In this document: piece after piece, positions 1 to 7,700 of the stretch
Layout: the number at the start of each line of letters is the position of its first letter
Numbering within the stretch: position 1 is the first letter of the stretch
Assembly: GCA_024653845.1 (NCBI GenBank)
Contig: JANLHA010000052.1
Location: 1 to 10,684 of the forward strand
Reading direction: 5' to 3'
DNA: 10,684 nucleotides
Source of the DNA: Candidatus Omnitrophota bacterium
GTDB lineage: Bacteria; Omnitrophota; Gorgyraeia; Zapsychrales; JANLHA01
Translations under genes and position numbers: made by a program
The notes under the pieces: model-generated
The model's database searches: none
The model's input: the letters and a program-made list of their open reading frames with translations, nothing else
What the model was told of the DNA's origin: nothing

Positions 1-1752
1 ACGAGTGTTATGCATGGCATGGCGAATCATGTTGAGCAATGCTCCACCGATCAACGCAGGAAGAATAATAGGAAGCAAGAAAGCCAGTTCTTTGTATTGC
101 CATAGAACCAAAAAACCAAGAATAATAACCCGGGCCCTCAAGCCGATTTCTACCGGAGCTCTTCGATCAGAATTTGCATCAAAGAAATCAGAAATCGGAA
201 ACCCTGCAAGGTCAATGCAGGATTTAATTGTAAGGAATATAAAGATATAACTAAGAGCACCAATCTGCCATGTGATCGAAGAAGCAAGTAAAGTCCAAAT
301 TCCTCCCAATACAAATCCCATCACAGTCCACCAACGGATCGCACGTATTCCGGCTCGGCGGATTTTATGCTGCTCCGAAGTCTGAGGGTCGTGGCGTTTT
401 AAGAAGTCTGAACGCAAACTGGGGAACAATTCCCAAGGCAGAGTAAAAAAGAAAATAAATAATCGACCCAACCTCGTCTTGACATATCGGCCCAGTCCTA
501 AAGCTTGCAAGATCTTGACGGCCATGTTGTAAGTACTGTCGACCCTGAGCGCTCCACGGCGCACACCCCCTTTAGGATGCGCCTTCCCATCATGGACCGC
601 CTGAGCGCGGGCTTGTTTTTGTCGAAGATGTGTTTCTGCGATAACCCGATCCTCTGCCTCGACCAATTTCTCAAAGGAACGAGAGATATCTTTGATCACA
701 ATTCCCGCCGGATGATCATCGCAAGCAGCTACGTATCTGAACTGAAACCCATCATGACTTAAAAATCCCAAAGCCAATCGGAGGGTCTCAACAGCCTCAA
801 TCAGCAATGCATCCAGGTTATCCAGAATTTTTTCATAAGCCACAAACTGATGGCGGCCGAGGCGAGTCAGATACATTCCTACATCCCTAACTTCATTGGC
901 TTGAACTTCAAGAAGAGTACGACGGGCATCTCTGCGCCCCATTCCATCCTCTTCTAAACTATCAAGAAGACGGGTTAACTCGACAGGATCCATCAAATTC
1001 AAAAGATTGATCTGTGTCGTGAAAAGTGGTCTTTCGACATTCAGCTCTTTCGCTCTCCATTGCGGACCTTTGGAGATCTCATTGAGCAAAATCAGTAATC
1101 CAGAAATTTCTTGCCTAATGACCAAAGGAGTCAAGTCTTCGTTTTGTAACAATTTCAGCCGACGGCGAGTCTCTTCCAGGCGCTCACCTTGATCTTCAAG
1201 ATAAAATCGATAAATCTCTAAGAGCGTTCTTAACTGGCGGCCAACTTCTGGATAACTTTCTTCACCCTTATGTCTTTCAACGACCTGCCGCAAGGCCTTG
1301 GCCGACCAACTTCCCCTTTCTCGACGAAGATCTAACAATACCGGTAAAGGAACTGAAATTTTCCAATCCAAAAGTTCTCCTAAAGCTTCAACAAAATTTT
1401 GTAAGAAATACCTTGCGCCGCCTTTCACAAAATATTGGATATCACTTTCAATCAAGGAGATGCGCTCGTTTTCTTCTTTAAGCCCATACAGCCGAAGAAC
1501 AAAATGCAAGAATCTCAAATATGGTATGCCTGCCAAAAGATCCTTTGCATTTTGTTCGAAAATACGCGACCAATAAATACTGTGAAATGGCACGCCGTGA
1601 TTTTCAAAAGCATATCTGATCCGGGCATAGATCTCCCATTTATTGATCGTCTTGCGGACATCCTTCGGAACTCGACCATATTTGCTCAAGAAAAGACGAA
1701 CTTCCCGCTCTTTGTGTCGTCTAAGCGTCGGATCAGCTTGATCGAAGGATAG
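1..1752 (-). repeat. Repeat D2: helical domain plus membrane block, second copy (cut by window edge)
   Basis: Residues about 2978-3561. It carries the D signature (IYWSRIF, then PYLRFLHFVL at 3054 onward and LYGL), then charged helices. FVAYEKILD (Y3283) and DGFQFRY correspond to FVSYEEILD and QGFKFRW in D1. The membrane block repeats the PWEL...PQT motif (P3416, P3433), with the same 17-residue spacing as D1. Hydrophobic stretches lie at about 3408-3416, 3451-3470, 3475-3490 and 3519-3552. The frame continues past the window edge, so more of the protein follows. C3321 and C3489 are two of the four cysteines. Confidence 0.8.
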
Positions 1753-4700
1753 GACCTCTCGTTCACCAGAAACCGCAAGGCGGTTTTCGATGGCGATGGC
1801 GGTCATATCTGGCCGCAACCAGCTCATGACGACCGGCCGGCCATAACGTCGAAATACTCTGACCTTTTCAAGCATGACGCCGGGCGCCGTTTTCTCGCCG
1901 GCAATTTGCGAATAATCAATCCCGGCCTCAACCATGAGAGCACGTTCTTCGTGAAGATGGTTCGCACTTCGACGATCGTCGAGCACGGTGACCGTGTCAT
2001 CCCCCGGATATTGCAACCACACTTTCACGTGAGCGGGTTCATTGACAGGCGCATGGACAGGGCGAAGCTCAAGCCAAAGGTCCCGCGTGCCTTCACCGAC
2101 GGAAGATAACTTCAAGGCCACTTCGTCCCCATTCTCAAAACTGGCAGGCAAGGCATAAACTTGCGCCCCGGCAAATTGCGTAAGCCACAAATCGCCTCGC
2201 GGCCGTAAACGGGCGTGAAGCAGGCCTTCTGCCGGGAACTCATCCGAAAGGCCTTCTCGGTAAATTTTCATCAAATCTGAAAAAGTCCCGATGGGACGAA
2301 CGGTCACGTTCCGCTGCTTGATTCCCCGAGAGCCCTCTTCCTCCTTAATGAATAACCGTCGAGAATTTTTAGAGTCAACAGCCTCGGCTTCTTCTCCCAC
2401 CTTAACAAACATGACATCCACTTCTCTGACCCCATCTTCTCTCGTCGGGCGGACATGATAATGAGCCGCAGCTTTGCCATTCACCGGACCGAGGTCGGCT
2501 GAAAGGCCCGCGACTTTGAACTCGGAGTAAACTACGAGACGAGTTTCAGGATTGGTTGTTTTGACTAATGTCACCTCATGCGACTCGATTATTGGGGCAA
2601 GGCCTACAATAAAACGGCTCAAAGGATGTCTGGGTTCCCGCTTCGGAGCAAGTCCTAAAGTCAAAACTCCGTCAGAAAAAAATAAAAGGGCGATGATGTT
2701 ATAAATCAAGTGTGCCACGGCGTTGGCGATAAAAGCATTGCGCACGACGAGCCAAACCAAGATGGGCATCGATATTGAATACCCAATTGATAAAACACCC
2801 AACGAAAACAAAGCCGCGATCCCGGTTGCCGCAATGATGAAGATGTGCCCAGCCTCGCGCCACTTCTTCTGCCGCTCAGTCTGAGGCCCGTGCCAATTGA
2901 CGAACTCTTGGAAGAAGGCGGCCACCCACTCCCACGGGGTGAACGCCGCTAAAACACTGATCATCCAGTCGGGCATGGTCCACTGTGCACGCACCCGGCC
3001 AAGAGTGAAAATCCAGATCAAAGCTCGGCTCACGAGTCGCGAAACCCATCGCCAGAAATCGCAGGTCAAGGGCAAAGTATTTGTGGATGACGCTAATCGT
3101 GCGTGCGCTGCAGCCATGGCCTCATCCCATTGACGCTGGAATTGTCTTTCCTCGGTGGAGAAACCACTCAACACTTGGCTGACTTCTCTTCTGGCTCGCT
3201 GGCTCTGAACATTTTGCTGACGAGCATGTTCCAAATGCCAAGGCGCCTCCAAAACTTCGATTCCATTCCTAAAGCTGCGCCCTCCGTTATGCCAACGAAA
3301 TTTAAAACCTTGGTAAGTCAAAAGTCCGATGGCCTTCTTCAATTCTCTGGTCGATGTCAAAACAAAACCGTCTATGGCGTCGAGGATTTCTTCGTAACTC
3401 ACAAAACTTCCATTTGCTGTTTTTCCTAAAAGATAAAATGCGATCTCAAGCAATTCTTCCTGAAATTTATTCTCCAACGCTTCTTGAGCTTCGTCCTCCC
3501 TTCCAGAAAATGTTTCAATCCATTCGCGGATACGTTTTTCTAATTCTCTGGCCGTCATGATCTCCAACAAATTTTGTGCAGGAAGCAGTGGAGCGGTCCT
3601 TCTACTCGACGACCACTTTTTCTCTCTGATCATCATTCGTGCTCGAATGCTACGGGCTACTCTGGTAAAACTCAACGCTTCAACTTTAAAAGCCAGTCCT
3701 TGTTGAATATCATTTAAAATCCCTCGCAGCCGGGCCGCCTCCAAGGACACATCAGCATTGGTGACAGCCAATCTCAAGGAAGCCAAATCTCTCAAAGCAG
3801 TCCCCACATCTCTGGTCTTCAAATAATTTTGGTAAATCTGGATAAGGCGTGATCGCTGGGTATACAAAGCTCCGTCCCGTTCTCCTCGGATTCTTCGATG
3901 CAAATTTTGTCTGAGATGATTTTCTCGTGCCCCTGCGGTAGAACGCTGACGATAAGTTTTTAAATCATCCATTTCCTCAGACGTTGGTTGACGGACGACA
4001 TGCCCTAAGTAAGCATCCAAGGCACGGCCCAACTGATTCAATCGTTTGTCTTCGGAAGACACTAAAAATGTGGCTTCATTCTCTCGAATCCATTCCTGAG
4101 TCTGCTGCTCATTTAATCCGTACAAGTGCAAAACAAAATGCAGGAATCGCAAATAAGGGATTTTGCTCAAAATCAATTCTGCCGTTCCCTTAAAAATGAT
4201 CGACCAATACACATCCATAAAAGGCACATCGTGGGTTTCCAAAATCTGAATACGCGCATAAAGGCTGGCATGAGAGAACGCCCGAGCTACCGACATATCG
4301 GGAATAGGGCCATACAATTCCAAGAACAATGCCTCCCCTCTTTCTTCGTCCAGACGCTGGCGGATATCTTCCTCACTCATCGTTAACCAATCGACACGCA
4401 CGGACTCGCCCGACTCTAGGAATACCCGGCCCCGCGCCCTGACAAACGCGGGCACCACGGCCCGAACCTCGTCGGGAAGATCCGCATACACCAATCCGGT
4501 TTCGGCCTCAAACGCGCGAATCTGATGCAGCTCATCGGCTCCTCGTTTGTTCGGCGAACGGCGGCTTTCTTTCTTCCCAAACTCGATTTCCCGAATCGCG
4601 TGAGCCGGCTCCGTCGCTGGCGCAGCCGCAGGGAAAACAGAAGCCATCAAAATTTTTTCTTTTCTATCTTTTCTAGCAAACCGCACGATAACTTGATCCG

Positions 4701-7700
4701 CTGGGAGCCCTGCCTTTTCTTTGGCAGGTGAGCCGAGGCTTGATGGCAATCCATACAATCGAATTCCCGGTGCGAGGGTTACCATCATCGTCGATTCTGT
4801 CTCTTGTTGCTGCTCAATAAGATCAACGACCATATTCGCCGGAATTTCTTTCTGGCGACCGGCGAGGTAAAGGACCAATTCGTTTCTCTGCAAAATGGTT
4901 CGTGCTTCTTGAGGAATAGCGACTTGACCCTCAGCAGAGACAATAATCCGACGAACGTCCAAAGGCTCATGATTAATTGGCTTATCACCTCGATAAAATG
5001 AAAGGATGACGTTCTGTCCTTCGGATGGCGTGCCTATCTCGACAAATTCATAGACGACTTGAACCTCATCTCCAACTTCTCCCAAATCAGGATTGAGAGC
5101 ACTGATTGGCTTGCCAGGCATAATAAAGACACGCAATGTTGTTCGCTCACCCTGCACTCGTGGACGAAGAGTCAATCTTTCGAAGAATATCCATCGATCG
5201 GCATCCGGCTGGCTCTGCACAGCTCTTAGTTCTTCATCACCTTGAATCAACCGAGAGATAAAGCCAGAAACTTCGACAGGGACAAAGCCCCTCTCAGACG
5301 GGGAAAGGACGGTGTGAGACTCATCTGAAGTCGCCTCTTGGGGCCACTCTTCATGATCCAATATTTCATGAGCCAGCTGGGCCAGCCGACCGTCCGGGAT
5401 CAAACGAGCCAATGTGTATTTGATTATAGCGATTCCCTGATGATGAGCGCGTCGCAAAATAAAAGCTGCTTCCAGCTCGTTGGGAGCCTCCACCCAACCT
5501 TTACGTTGCGCCCCTGTGACCAATTTCCTACTGCCCTGATGCACGGCGGTTGAATAAAGATTATCTTGATCCTGCGATCCTCCCCAGCGCAGCATTTTTC
5601 GCCCCCCGGCGCTCACAGCATAATGCGTTGCTGAACTAGCTACCTCGGCCAAGAAAGCTCTTTCCTCTAAAGTCTCTACGCTAAAGCTATATCGCTGCTG
5701 ATCTAAGGAGTGACGAACCTCATGCTCTTCAATCATTTCAGCCACTTTGTTGACAATTCCTTCATCACTCAAGCCATAAAAATCTTGAGCAATTAAAAAT
5801 TTCTCTAATTCATAATAATCGAGAGAAGTCCACCGTCCTAAAACAGGCAACTGAGATAATAAAAATGGCGTTCTTACTTGATCAAGTTGTCTGCGGATAT
5901 AAGGCAGTTGCTCTTCTCGAATCACGCCAACAAAAACAACTGTGTGTTTGCCATCGTGCAGGCCAAGCACGCCAGGTGCAGGCAAATCGTCAATTCCGTC
6001 AAGATACAAAACATCAATCTTGGCTCCTTCAACGATTCTTTCTTTCTCTCTCACAACTTGGAAAGATTTCAGTTGCAACCGATCTCCCACCCAGTCGGAT
6101 TGGAACCCTATCAAAACATAAAGATTCCATAACAAAAGAAATTCATTAAGCGCACTATTGACTACATCATAATCGATTTTTCGCTCTCTATGAGCAGAGG
6201 GGTCTGATTGGGATTGCAAAACTCTGTTGCCTGACTCAAAAAACGCTCTCAATTTTTCTTCAAAAGAGGCATGAATTCTTCCAGCGATCATTAACAAATC
6301 AGATTGAATGACTTTATCTTGTTCCAAAGTACCCAAACTCGGGAAACGCTTTGCATAATGGGAAAGACCGTGACTCAAGAAAGCCTCAAATTTTTCTTGA
6401 GGAGTATCACTCAAATCTATCAAAACCAAAAGCGGCAAGAATGCATTGTCTGCGAGAGGGTTGCTTGCCATGGCATCCTTAGCCCGAGCGTAAACTCTAT
6501 TTTGTAGAGTTTCAAAAACGCGATTAACTTCTGTATTCCCATATATATCGCGCTGAAAATCACGACCAAAGAAAGAGTTACCTCGAAGACGATATTGCAG
6601 AGAAATTTTTACTAACCCTCTTGCTTGTTCGAATATATCCCAAGGAGCTTCGACTCCCATCCGTCGATCTTCCAACCACCGAAGGACTTCCGGTTCTTCG
6701 GCTTCGTTGTCAGAATGAGGACGGCCTTGCAAGGCACGGAATTCATGGATGATGGTGACGACGCGTTCGGCGAGGGATTGATGAGTGGCTTCCGCATTGC
6801 TGATCAAAATGGTTCTTTGTCCATCGATAACAATGATGGCGGTTCCCAAGAAGCCTGTAAACGGCCCGGCGCGCAGACGGCCGGCCCGGATTAACGCTTC
6901 TAACTCTTCGGCTTCTTTTTCTTCCCCGCGGCGGCGCAGATAAGCGGGAGCCAACTTTGCCTCGAGATAAGTGTGTGGCTGAAGAATACCAAAAGCCCCA
7001 ACATCAAAGTTCTCCATTGTGGCTCTGACTTTCTCCTCCGATGGCATAGGTTGACCTGGGACTCGACGGGCGGGATCATGCGGTTCCTTCTTCGCCAGAG
7101 ACTCGCTCACCTGGCGATCATCAAGCAAATCACGAGCCTGCTCTTTAATAACAATTTCTCTCCGAGGGAACGAAGCTCTGACGGTCGTTCGGAATCCTTC
7201 AACAACATCGGCGAAGTATTCTACCTTCCCACCATGAAGAAAAGCCAAAAACTGAGCCCATACGGCACCTACTTTTCGTCCGCCTTCTCTTTGATATCTA
7301 ACCACCGAACCGTTGTCGGCACGAGGCAAAGAATACACACACCATTCACCGTTCCCATTAAACCCTGTCCGTGAAAGATCGACACCGATTCCGTTATCAG
7401 AAATTTCAATGACCAACTCTTCTGGTGTCTCATAAATTCGTAAAAGAACAATTCCTGTTTTTTGAGCTGCCACATAAGCATCAAAGGCATTTTTAAGCAG
7501 CTCTTCCATAAACTTCGTGATGGAAGAGGCAATTGCTTCCCTTAAAAATTCTTCTCGTTGAGAATTTGCAAGTCCCGTCGAGAATATCCAAGGATTTGCT
7601 CTTTCATAACCGCCGATCATCTGGTGAGAAAGGATATGAAATCGTCGAGGATCTGAACCTCGAGGAGAACGGAACCAGCGAAGTCCAAGGCCTTGCAACA

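Noticed and set aside
505..762. Plus-strand open frame of 85 codons
   Set aside because: It is antisense to repeat D2 and its translation has no family signature.
6973..7374. Plus-strand open frame of 133 codons, the longest complete ORF in the window
   Set aside because: It lies antisense to GHKL domain 3 and module A3 of the giant gene. Its translation shows no recognisable domain, and the opposite strand holds clear conserved motifs.
7269..7532. Minus-strand open frame of 87 codons in another frame
   Set aside because: It overlaps the N-box and G1 box of GHKL domain 3 out of frame, so it is a shadow.
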